In this document: positions 39,848 through 49,700 of the stretch, piece by piece
Position numbering within the stretch: position 1 is the first letter of the stretch
How the letters are laid out: each line of letters begins with the position of its first letter
Source of the DNA: CAWBRT01 sp963832785
Lineage (GTDB): Bacteria > Acidobacteriota > Terriglobia > Terriglobales > Acidobacteriaceae
Assembly (NCBI GenBank): GCA_963832785.1
Contig: CAWHVF010000005.1
Location: forward strand, 2,852,001 to 2,916,000
Direction: 5' to 3'
DNA: 64,000 nucleotides
The notes under the pieces: model-generated
Databases searched by the model: none
Told to the model about the DNA's origin: nothing
Seen by the model: only the letters and a program-made list of their open reading frames with translations
Translations under genes and position numbers: made by a program

Positions 39848-41972
39848 TTATTCCTTCTGCTGGGCCAGGCGGGTCTTGGCGCTCTCCAGTTTCTTCTGCA
39901 CCTTGGCTATTTCGGCATTGTCCTTTTCCGCCGGGATCGTGCGGTTCCACTCCGTCAGCGAACGTTCCCAGTGGGCCACGGCCAGCTTCAGCCGGCCTGT
40001 CTTCTGGTAAACGTCGGCCAGGTGGTCGTGAACAGTTGGATCGTTGCCGATGCGCTCGCTGGCCTTGCGCAGATTTTCCTCGGCCAGCTCGAAGTTCCCC
40101 ATTTTGTAATAGACCCAGCCGAGCGAGTCGAGATAGGCTCCGTTTTGCGGGTCGATGACCAGGGCGCGGCGCACGTAGCCCAGCGCCTCGTCCAGCCGCG
40201 TGCCGCGCTCGGCCAGCATGTAGCCCAGGTAGTTCAGGGCGACGGCGTTGCGCGGGTCTTCGCCCACCACCTTGCGGAAGGCCTCTTCTGCCTGGTCGTA
40301 TTTCTTCTGGCGCTCGTAAATGGAGCCGGTGACGAACAGCGCGTACAACTTGTCCTCCGGCTTGGTGGAAAGCTGGGCGGCGCGCCCGATGGCGTCCTGG
40401 GCCTCCTTCCAGCGCTTCAGGCGGCTGTACATCTGCGCCAGGGCGGTCCACACCTCGCGGTCCTCGGGGCCGCCGCTGAGCATGGCCTTGACGCTGGCAA
40501 TGGCCTCGTCAGGATTTCCCATGTCCGCCTGCTGGCTGGCGTAGATGAGCTTCAGCGTGCGGTCCTTGGGCAGGCGTTTGGTGGCTTCCTCGGCCACCGC
40601 CGTGGCTTGCGACCACTGCCGGGCATCGCGATAGGTTTCAACCAACTCCTGGTAGCCGCGCGAGGCGCTCTCATCGCCCAGCGCTATCATGCGGCGGAAG
40701 GTGTCCACCGCCGGCTGCGTCTTGTTCTGCTCGCGATACACCGTTCCTAGCCGCTCCAGGAAAATGGAACGGTTGTTGCGCTCGGCCGTGCCGTAGACGT
40801 CATCGGGCTTCTCGGTGCGTTTCAGCAGGTCCTGCAGGAGCTGGACGGCGTCGTCGAAGCGTCCCATGCTTTCGTAAACCGCCGCCATGTTGTAGGGAAC
40901 TTCAAAGGAATCCTCGACGATCGACTGGGCCTTTTTCAGCACCGCCAAAGCGTCGTCGAACTTGCCGTCGCGCCGGTAGATCTCGGCTATGCGCATGTAG
41001 CTCTGCGCGTCCTGCGGATCGGCTTCGATGATCTGCTTGTACTGGTCGAGCGCGGCCGTCGGTCTGGTTGTCGTTGAACAGGTTCTGGGCCAGCCCGCGC
41101 ATGGCGTCCAGGTTGTCGTGGTCGACGCTAACTGCCTTCGTGTAAGCCTGGATGGCGCTCTTATAGTCCTTCTTCTGCTCGTAAGTATAGCCCAGTGCCG
41201 CCCACAGCTTGGAACTGCGGCGCGCCTCCGGCACGCTCTCCAGGATGTCCAGCGCGTGCGAGAAATCACCCTCTTCGTTATAGAGATAGGCCAGGGTCGA
41301 GATAGCCTCTTCCGAGTCCGGCTGCAGCTTGACCGCCGTGCGGAACTCTTCTTCGGCTTTTAGCATCTCGTTGTTCAGCCGGTAGAGGCGGCCCAGCAGC
41401 AGACGGTCCTCCAGCGCTTTCGGATCGCGCTTGACTATCTCCTGGTACTGCTCGATGGCCAGCAGCAGCATGTTCTGCGACTGCGCCCCGTTGCGCGTGT
41501 CTCCCAGGGAACGCAGGTAGATGCGCCCCAGCAGCCGCCGCGCGTCCAGGTTATTGGGGTCGCGCTTCAGGATGTCCTGCGCCTCGGAGACCGCGTCCCG
41601 AATCCTTCCCGTCTTCAGATACAGTTCGGCCAGCCCGGCATTCAGATAGGCGGAGTTGGGATCGTTCTGCAGCGCCAGCCGGTACTCTTCCACCGCGCGG
41701 TTGGCGTAGTCGGCCCGCCCGGTGATCGCCATCATCTCCTCGTACATGTGGGCCAGGGAGTAGTGATAGTACGACTGCGCCCGGTCGGCTTTGCGCTCTG
41801 GCGGATTCTCCGGGTTGGCGCTGGGCACAGCCGCGCTCTCCTGCGGGCCCTTTGGAACCGCAAGCGGCGGGGGATTCATGACCCCTGGCGGGGTGCTCTG
41901 CTCCTGCGCCACGGTCCACAGCGATATGCTGAGGATCAACGCAAAGGGGGCGATCTTTTTGTAAATAATCAT
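39848..41972 (-). CDS. Exported tetratricopeptide-repeat protein (one frame break near 41065)
   Basis: About 707 residues with a signal peptide (FALILSISLWTVA) and a short Pro-rich linker followed by ~15 TPR units (NPDEAIAS, PNSAYLNAGLAELYLKTGR and the like). TPR arrays bind partners; this one is periplasmic or outer-membrane. The frame shifts by +1 at NDNQ near 41065; removing one base gives NQPTAALDQYK. I start at ATG 41972 (MIIYKK) because it puts the signal peptide at the N-terminus; an upstream ATG at 42032 adds 20 residues. It has no clear operon partner. Confidence 0.87.
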
Positions 41973-42249
41973 CGGGAAAAACCAGCCATTTAGGTTGGAT
42001 GCAGCCCAACCCCGAAAGGCCCGCACCACCATTCTATAGAGTTTCCGACCCGAGCGCCCTTGCCAAGTTGCGCAAAAAAGAGTTCCAGCTCGGGTTCACC
42101 AGCCGCAGAAACACGCTTTTTGAGTCTGGTCCGGTGGGCTATGGCTCAAGAGATGGAGTTAGGCATTTCCGTGAGACCCGCTTGCCGACAGTCGCGTATG
42201 GGCTGCACAAGTAACTATGGACCACGCTGGTGGCTGAAGGGGTTCCCGA

Positions 42250-42780
42250 TTAGAACGCTGGAACGCTCTGCAACGCCCGCACCTTCCAACTGGTTTCTGC
42301 CGGAGACATGAGGGCGACGTAGTATAAGGTTGCCTGTTCACGGTGCACGACCTTATTGCCGTCCAGCAACTGGATTTCGATGCTGGCGGTGTCATGCATC
42401 TCGATGGCCGAGCCGTCTGCGGAATAGAACACCACCTGGACCCTGTGCCCGTGGTCTATGTAGCGCCGCCTCAGGCCGCTGCGGGCCTGGTCGCTGACGG
42501 CCTGCCTCAGCTTGTCGCGAGCTATGCCGACGAATGCGGCATTAAGCAGCTCGGGACGGTTTTCCTCCAGAGCTCGGGACATCGTCCGCCAAGCCAGCCC
42601 GTAGTCACGTTGCAGGGCGGCCACGGTGGTCTCCTCGACCTGCCGGGGCTGGGCATGGGAGGCGTCGACGGTCACCGAAGGCGCGTTTTCAGCCGCCCGC
42701 AGCAACCGTGGAAGAGCAGCCGCCAGCATGCCTGCCAGCAGCGCCGGCAGCAGTAATTTCCGGCCAGTGCGCAGCCGCAT
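42250..42780 (-). CDS. Exported protein of unknown function
   Basis: A 176-residue protein with a signal peptide (KLLLPALLAGMLAAALPRLLRAA) and one domain. The pattern ALEENRPELLNAAF, ARDKLRQAVSDQARSG, HRVQVVFYSADGSAIEMHD, and the ending AETSWKVRALQSV resembles NTF2-like or IMS-type domains that often act as small binding modules, but I cannot place the family. It is the last gene of the four-gene operon 46492-42250 and overlaps the preceding stop by one base. Confidence 0.65.
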   Translation of the reverse strand: MRLRTGRKLLLPALLAGMLAAALPRLLRAAENAPSVTVDASHAQPRQVEETTVAALQRDYGLAWRTMSRALEENRPELLNAAFVGIARDKLRQAVSDQARSGLRRRYIDHGHRVQVVFYSADGSAIEMHDTASIEIQLLDGNKVVHREQATLYYVALMSPAETSWKVRALQSVPAF

Positions 42781-43631
42781 CAGCGTCCACCTCCCCAGCG
42801 AATTTCATTCCCCACCACCACCCCGGAAGCCACCGAAATGCTGGCGCTGGCCGAGCCCGGCAATTCAGCCTGGGCCGTTCCGCGCTTGATGCGGGCATCC
42901 ACGGTGTTGCGCCCGCCGGCGTCGACGGAGGTGAAGGTAACGATGGTGCCATCGGGAACCGGATTGCCGGCGCAATCGCGGATGGGGTCGGTTTGCACCA
43001 GGATTTTGCCGCCATTGCCGCGCTGCGCGTGCATGCGGATGGTGCACGGCTCGCCGGCGACCTCCTGCACCACGCGACGCACCGAAGCCTCGCCCGAGCT
43101 GACCACAAACTGCGCCGCGCCGGCGCGCCGGCTGGAATCAAGGCGCGTCCAGGCAACGCCGCCGCGGGACTGCTCCGTGCGCCGCATCTCGGGCGCTCCA
43201 GGAACCGCCAGCGTAAAGGTTACCGATTGCGGGGAGAGGACAAGGTTCTGGTTGCGATCAAGCAGGAAGGCGGTGCCGCTTACCACGTCCGGCCTGGCCG
43301 CCGGCACGCGCGAGGGGCGCGCGATGAAAGCCAGACTGGAGACAGGCCCCGGGGAGACAAAGAAGCTTTTCGAGGCGCCATCCAGCACCAGCACATAGCG
43401 TCCGGCAGTAGCCACTTCGTCGCCCTCGATATTAACGGCCGTTCCCAGCCTGACCGTGCGCTTCGCGGCCGTGGCCGGGCCGAACAGGTACAGGGCCGAG
43501 GTGCCGCTGCCGCTGGTTTGAATTGAGAATCCCTGTGCCGCCGTCACCTGCTGCGGAAGCTCGAAGCTCGCCGCCGCCAGCCAGCATGAGCATCCGATGA
43601 CGAGGGCGGCAAGTAAAACCGGTCGCCTCAT
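42780..43631 (-). CDS. Exported protein with Ig-like (Big_1-type) domain
   Basis: A 283-residue exported protein (signal peptide LLAALVIGCSCWLAAA). The C-terminal ~80 residues show DCAGNPVPDGTIVTFTSVDAGGRNTVDARIK, split here into DCAGNPVPDGTIVTF and SVDAGGRNTVDARI, and later ASGVVVGNEI; this is the invasin/Big_1 bacterial Ig-like pattern ('G.PV.dGT.VtFt...'). The middle has further beta strands. Such proteins are usually surface or periplasmic. It overlaps both neighbours in the operon. Confidence 0.68.
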   Translation of the reverse strand: MRRPVLLAALVIGCSCWLAAASFELPQQVTAAQGFSIQTSGSGTSALYLFGPATAAKRTVRLGTAVNIEGDEVATAGRYVLVLDGASKSFFVSPGPVSSLAFIARPSRVPAARPDVVSGTAFLLDRNQNLVLSPQSVTFTLAVPGAPEMRRTEQSRGGVAWTRLDSSRRAGAAQFVVSSGEASVRRVVQEVAGEPCTIRMHAQRGNGGKILVQTDPIRDCAGNPVPDGTIVTFTSVDAGGRNTVDARIKRGTAQAELPGSASASISVASGVVVGNEIRWGGGR

Positions 43632-44737
43632 TACTGCCTCCCGGCGATACTCGAATTCAGGCTGAACTGGTTCACGGTGACGCGGTAGCTGTGGACCTTG
43701 TCCACCAGTTCGGCGGGCAGATCCACGGAAAACGGCAACGGCGTCTGGGGCATGAGGGCGTAGCTCACGTAGCCGTCGGAGACCCAGATTACGCGGCCGC
43801 CGTTGTCGTAGTAGGTGGCAAGCACGTGGGGAATATTGACAATCTCGCCGCTCTGGTTGATGAGCTCGCCTTTCAGGACCGGGTGCCCGCGCAGGTCCTT
43901 ACCCAGCTCCTGGTGTAACACGCCGATTACCGGGTCGGCAGCCGCCGGCACCAGCAGCGAAGTCGGTTGCATGCGGACCGACTTGACGCTAGAGAGCTTC
44001 ACGTCGGGAAAATCGATGCGGAAGGGAGAGACTTCCTTCGGCAGCAGCGTGTGCGACACCTTGTCGAAGCTTTCTTCCTGCCCCAGGACCTTGCCGTCTT
44101 TCGCCAGCAGGGTGGCGCTAACGGTAATGAAGCCGGGAACAGTGTCCTCGTTGACGATCTCGCCCATCACGATGGTGGCGCCGTCGCGCTCGATGGCGTT
44201 CATGGAGACGATTCGCACCCGCGGCGGGTCTACGTTCTGCGCACCCCAGTCATCGCTTGTCCCGCGGGTAATGACGTCCCAGCGCAGGTAGTTCACCGGA
44301 ATCACCTGCGGCGGCACCCTGGGCTGCCTGGTCACGGGCCACAGCACTTTCCAGCTATTGTCCTCGGGCAGCACCTGCAGGTCGCGCGTCTCGTAGAGGG
44401 CGCCGACCGCCGAGGACCACTGCAGGCTGGCGCGCACCATGGCCTGTTGGTCGGTGCTGTGCAGCACCTTGACCTCGACTTTCTGCAGCGACGAGTAAGT
44501 ACGCAGAGAGGCGTTGCTGCCACGCAGGTTGCGGGCGAAGGAATCGAAGTCCACCCCGCTCTGCCTGGCGACGTAGGAGTAGGCCCCGCGCATGTCTTTC
44601 GTCTTGACGTGCTGGAACAGCGACTCTACCGCCCCCGCCGGAGTGGTGGCGGGAGCGAGCGTGGTCTGGTGAATGGTTCCGGCGGCGACCAGCGCGCCAG
44701 CCAGCACGGCAAGCGCAATAGGCAGAATCCGTTTCAT
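43631..44737 (-). CDS. Exported protein of unknown function (periplasmic)
   Basis: A 368-residue protein with a signal or anchor segment (LPIALAVLAGALVAAGTI). Residues ~30-110 look like a lumazine-binding/NTF2-type module (AGAVESLFQHVKTKDMRGAYSYV, split as AVESLFQHVKTK and GAYSYVARQSG). The second half has two FxLYD-like beta modules (GEIVNEDTVPGFITVSATLL and GELINQSGEIVNIPHVLATY). Both modules occur in bacterial surface proteins of unknown role. It overlaps the Ig-domain gene and starts directly after the membrane-protein gene. Confidence 0.65.
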   Translation of the reverse strand: MKRILPIALAVLAGALVAAGTIHQTTLAPATTPAGAVESLFQHVKTKDMRGAYSYVARQSGVDFDSFARNLRGSNASLRTYSSLQKVEVKVLHSTDQQAMVRASLQWSSAVGALYETRDLQVLPEDNSWKVLWPVTRQPRVPPQVIPVNYLRWDVITRGTSDDWGAQNVDPPRVRIVSMNAIERDGATIVMGEIVNEDTVPGFITVSATLLAKDGKVLGQEESFDKVSHTLLPKEVSPFRIDFPDVKLSSVKSVRMQPTSLLVPAAADPVIGVLHQELGKDLRGHPVLKGELINQSGEIVNIPHVLATYYDNGGRVIWVSDGYVSYALMPQTPLPFSVDLPAELVDKVHSYRVTVNQFSLNSSIAGRQ

Positions 44738-46492
44738 CTACTTGGCCTCCCGCAGAGCGACTTCCGCCGGCGCCACCGTCGGGAATTGCAGGGCCGGCTG
44801 GGCGCGCCGCCGGTCGGGCAGGAACATCACGATGGCGAACGAGAGAAAGCTGGTGCCGATGGGAAGGATTCCCCACATAATGCCCTGCCAGCGCGGCGGC
44901 ACCCAGCCGCCGAAGTCAAGCGGGCGCGCCGGGGGAACGTCGTCTTTGGTCCACAGCGTGACCAGGCCGTCGTCGTAGGTTTCGGCCCGCCGCCAGCCGG
45001 CGAAGGCCAGCAGCGGGTCGTAGTAGCGGTCGCGGACGAAGATGTAGCGCAGCCCGTACTGATCGGCGTGCTTGAGCACGGCGCGCAGAGCTTCCATACC
45101 CGGAGTGCCGAAATACTTGGAGTTGTGCAGTTGCGCGGCGCCGTAGGCGGTCATCTCCGGCAGCAGGCGGGCGGCGTTATATTCGCCGTCGATGCTGTCG
45201 GCTTTAGCCAGGGCCGATAACCTGGGGAACTGGTTGGCGAAGCCAAGCGTGATGTAGCGAAACTTGGCATGGTCGTCGCGATTGAGAAAAGTGATCATCG
45301 GCTGGACATCGAAGACGCCGGCATTGATGGGACTGAAATTCACCCAGCCCACGGCCATGCCGCAGGTAGCCACGCCAGCCATCCACAGCCCGGCGATGGC
45401 TTTGCGGTCGTAGCGCTCGATCAGCCAATCGGCCAGCAGTCCCACGAAGGGCAGGGCCATCAGCGTCGCCCAGAAGGTAAAGCGCTCGTAGGTCAAAATT
45501 TCGTAGGCGCGCCCCAGCAGCCATTTGCCCACCGGAGTGGTGCCGCCCAAGCCAAGCAGGGTGGTGATATACCAGCCGAAGAGCAGCGGACGCAGGCGGC
45601 GCTCGGCCGAGCCCTTGACGAGAATGTACGGGATGGCCAGCATAAGCGCGCCCATCGGTATCAGCCAGAAGTTGGCGCCGCTATGCGGAACCAGGATGTA
45701 ATTGTCGCGGCTGGGGTGCGGAATGGGCATCTCCGCGATCGGGTTGTGCAGCAGGCCGAGGAAATACGGCAGCAACACTATCAGCGAACCCAGGGCATTC
45801 AGCACGGCAAAGATCAGCGCCCGCGAGATAACGCCGCCGGCCGCGGCATCGGCATCTTGCTTGCGGTCGATCACCGACAGCCAAACTACGGGCAAGGCAA
45901 ACAGTATGGCGCCAAACAGGAAGGTGACGTGATGCGCCGCCGCCGCCGCCAGGCTCAGCACCACTCCCTTGAGCAGGTCGCTTATGCTTCCCCGCCGGTT
46001 CCAGTCATGAAAAAAGGGTAAGGCATTTAGGGTCAGCGCCGCCGCGGCGGTGGTCGGCAACTGGCCGGACTGGTAGACCAGCAGCGCCAGCGAACCTAAA
46101 AACACGGAACCGATCGCCGCATAGCTGGCGGCCCGCTCATTTACCCACAGAGAGGCGTAGCGAAAGACGCCCACCACCAAAAGCAGCACGAAGACCAACT
46201 GCACCACCATGTAGGCCATAGTCAGCCCCATCAGGTGCGAGAACAGCGCAATCCATTGGTGGACCAGCGGGGGATACGTGGTCTGGGAAAAGCCGCCAAA
46301 CCATTTCTGGTTCCAGGGATTGAACCAGCTCTTGGCATAGTGCGCCGCGAAGAAGATGTGGGTATTGGCGTCAAAAGAGTTGGCCGGCAACTGCAATAGC
46401 AGCAACGGTCCATGCACTGCCAAGGCCAGCAAAACGATCGCGATCAGCGGAATGGGACGCCGCGCGGCGGCCGATGCAGACTTCTGGATCAA
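44738..46492 (-). CDS. Large multi-spanning membrane protein, glycosyltransferase-like
   Basis: A 584-residue protein with about 12 membrane helices and the early DANTH segment after helix 1 plus YPPLVHQW a little later; this resembles the GT-C (PMT/6-pyruvoyl-tetrahydropterin-synthase-related) fold, in which a D near the first loop binds the lipid-linked sugar. The last helix lies near the C-terminus (FLSFAIVMFLP). I infer a sugar transferase or polymer-related membrane enzyme. It is the first gene of the four-gene operon, whose other products are exported. Start at ATG 46492. Confidence 0.7.
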   Translation of the reverse strand: MIQKSASAAARRPIPLIAIVLLALAVHGPLLLLQLPANSFDANTHIFFAAHYAKSWFNPWNQKWFGGFSQTTYPPLVHQWIALFSHLMGLTMAYMVVQLVFVLLLVVGVFRYASLWVNERAASYAAIGSVFLGSLALLVYQSGQLPTTAAAALTLNALPFFHDWNRRGSISDLLKGVVLSLAAAAAHHVTFLFGAILFALPVVWLSVIDRKQDADAAAGGVISRALIFAVLNALGSLIVLLPYFLGLLHNPIAEMPIPHPSRDNYILVPHSGANFWLIPMGALMLAIPYILVKGSAERRLRPLLFGWYITTLLGLGGTTPVGKWLLGRAYEILTYERFTFWATLMALPFVGLLADWLIERYDRKAIAGLWMAGVATCGMAVGWVNFSPINAGVFDVQPMITFLNRDDHAKFRYITLGFANQFPRLSALAKADSIDGEYNAARLLPEMTAYGAAQLHNSKYFGTPGMEALRAVLKHADQYGLRYIFVRDRYYDPLLAFAGWRRAETYDDGLVTLWTKDDVPPARPLDFGGWVPPRWQGIMWGILPIGTSFLSFAIVMFLPDRRRAQPALQFPTVAPAEVALREAK

Positions 46493-46723
46493 GGGGGGAA
46501 CCTCCCGGCTTTGCCTCGAGCAGTTTTGATTCGGTTAGTTACCCGATGGTTTGCTTGTGAGTACACGAATTCCCCGGTTGGCCACGGCCGGCGCCTCTGG
46601 CCGGAACTTCACGACAGGCCCGGCTCTCGGCGAATTTTGCGGTCAGCGCATCCGCCCGCCTAAGGTTTCAAAAAGCTGCCGCCAGCCGTAACCCGGCACG
46701 GCAGTGAATCAAATTTCACCCTC

Positions 46724-49700
46724 ATGAGAGTTCCCGAACAGCCGTTCTCCCATGAAATGCATCGCAGTTTAAAGCAAGTTGCGGGCTTCACCGCGAACGC
46801 CCAACCCGAGACTGCCGTGAAGAAAACCTTCAGCGCTCTAGCTTTTTGTTTTCTGCTAGCCGCCAGCTCCGTAAGTCCTGCTTCCGCCCAAACTTTTGAA
46901 CTGGGCGGCAGCAGCGATCAGCCGGCCGCGGCACCGGCGCCGGGCGCCGGCAGGAGGAAGGCTGCGCCGGAAGCTTCCTCCGGCGGCCAAATCGGTTGGG
47001 GCAGCAGCATCGAAGTCGGGCGCATGGCCAGGGCAGCCAGCGACGCCCTCAAGCGCGGACAGCCCTCGGCGGCCGCCGATTTTGCCGCCCGCGCCGTCAA
47101 GGCCGCGCCGCAGGATGTCAAGCTGTGGTTTCTGCTGGGATACACCAGCCGCCTGGCTGGGCAGCTCGACCAATCCCTTCAGGCGTATCAGGAAGGCCTG
47201 AGAAGACAACCCGGCTCGCCGGACGGACTCTCCGGCATGGCACAGACCTACGCGCGCATGGGGAACACCGAGGAGGCCAAGAAACTGCTGCTGCAGGTAA
47301 TCAACAGCAACCCGCGCCGCGAGAACGATCTGTTGCTGGCCGGCGAGCTGTTCATCCGCTCCAAGCAGACGCAGGAGGGAGTTAACCTGCTGTCGCGCGC
47401 CGAAGCCATTCATCCCAGCGCGCACGCCGAAGTCATGTTGGCGGTCGCCTACATGAACCTGAAGCAACCGCAGCGGGCGCGGGAACTGCTCGACATGGCC
47501 AAGCAGCGCGATCCCCGCAATCCCTCCGTCTTCCGCGCCGTCGCCAACTATTACCGCGAGCAGCACGATTACAGTTCCGCCATTTCCACCTTGAAGAGCT
47601 CGCCGGTATTCAACTCCGATGTGCTGGCCGATCTTGCCTACACTTATGAGCTCAACGGCGACAAGCAGGAAGCCGCCGACGCCTACAGCCGGGCTGCCAG
47701 GCTCAGTTCCGGGCAGGTCGGCCTGCAACTGAGCGCGGCCTCCGCCTACCTGCGGGCCGGCGATCCGGCCAAGGCGCGCGACTATCTTGGCCGCGCCGAG
47801 CAGCTCGACCCTAACCACTACCGCTTGCACGCGCTGCGCGCGCAGTTGGCCAGGAGCGAAGACCGTAACGACGTTGCCATCACCGAGTATCGCGCGGCCA
47901 TCGCCGCCCTGCCCCCGGGGGTACCGCCCGAGGGACAGCTCTATCCCATCCTGCTGCGGCTTAATCTGGCGGAGTTATACACCGCCTCGGGCGAGGCCGC
48001 CAGCGCCCAGCGCGAGGTTGCCGCCGCCGGGCAGATGATCAACCAGCTCCAGATCGAAGGCACCGGCCGCGCCGAGTTCCTGCGGGTGCGGGCTTCCGTC
48101 GAAACCGCTGGCCAGGACTACAAAAGCGCCGAGCGTGATCTGCTCGAGGCGGGCAAGCTCGATCCCGACAATCTGAACATCAACCTCCAGTACGCTGCGC
48201 TGCTCTGGAAAATGGGCCGCAAGAAGGAATCGGGAGCGGCCTACGCGGAGGTCTTGCGCAGAGACCCGAAGAACCGGCTAGCCATGGAGGGTCTGGGCTA
48301 CCTGGCCCGTGACGTGGGCGACAACCAGACCGCCGAACGCTACTTCAGCATGTACGCCCAATACTATCCGGATGAATACGCGCCGTACCTGGAGCTGGGC
48401 GATCTGTACACGGCCACGCGCGACTTCACCAAGGCCCAGTTGAATTACCAGAAGGCCCACAAGCTGGCCCCCAACAACGCCGTCATCATCGCCAACGGCG
48501 CCAACGCCGCCATCGAGGCGCGGCAGATTCCTCTGGCCGGCGAGTGGCTGGCGCGGGCCAGCGGCAAGACGCTGGACGACCCGCGGGTGATGCGCGAGCG
48601 GGAGCGCTACCTGTTCCACACCGGCAAGTATCAGGAGTCGGCCCAGCTCGGATATAAGGTGCTGCGCCAGTTGCCCAAGGACCGCAACGCCTCGGTCTAC
48701 CTGGTCTATGCCTTGTATAACCTGGGGCGCTTCGATGAAGTGTTCAGCCTGGCGGCGCGCTACCAGAGCATTCTGCCCGGGGAGGCCAATTTCCCGTTGA
48801 TGATGGGCCATATCCGCAAGCAGAGCGGCCTGCTGGCCGAGGCCGTCGGGGACTACTCGCGCGCCCTGGAGCGCGATCCGCGCATGGTAGACGCCATGAT
48901 CAACCGCGGCTACGTGCGCAACGACATGCAGGATGCCACGGACGCGGCCCGGGACTTCGAAGCGGCGCTGAAGCTGGCGCCCAACAATGGCGTAGCCCAC
49001 CTCGGCTTTGCCTTTTCGCAGTTGCAGTTGCGCCACGGCAAACTGGCGCTGCAGCAGGTGGAGCTGGCCGAGAAGCAGTTGGGCGAGTCCGGAGCCACCC
49101 ACCTGGTGCGCGCCACCGCCTTCCGCCAGCAGCGCCTCATGGGACAGGCGGAAGCAGAATACCGCCTGGCCCTGAAGTTTGCGCCCGACGATCTGAAGCT
49201 GCACCTGGCCCTGGCCGATACCCAGGACCGCGCGCGGCATTACAACGACGCCATCCAGACGCTGAACGCCGCCCTGCGCCTCTCACCCGACGATCCGATC
49301 ATCTACGCCTCGCTGGCGCACGCCTACGCGCACCTGCACGATCGCGAGCGGACGCTGCGCTACGTGACGGCGGCCGAAAAGCTCGGGCCCAACGAATCGG
49401 CCATTCTGCTGAACACCGGCGATGCGCTGCTGACCTTGGGAGACTACCGCGGCGCCATGGATCGCTTTTTCCGCGCCCTGCAGGCGCCCGACGGCAACCG
49501 TGTGGAAGCCCGCCTGGCCATGGCCAAACTGTTCGAGCGCGAAGGCAAGAAAGAGGACGCGCGCCAGCAGATTGCGCTGGCGTTTGCCGAATCGCGCATC
49601 GGCGAGGCCGCCCCGGTCACGGCCGACAATCTCGTAGAAGCCGCCAACGTGCTGCTGGCGATGAACGACTTCGACCTGGCCGCCAAATATTTCCAGCACG

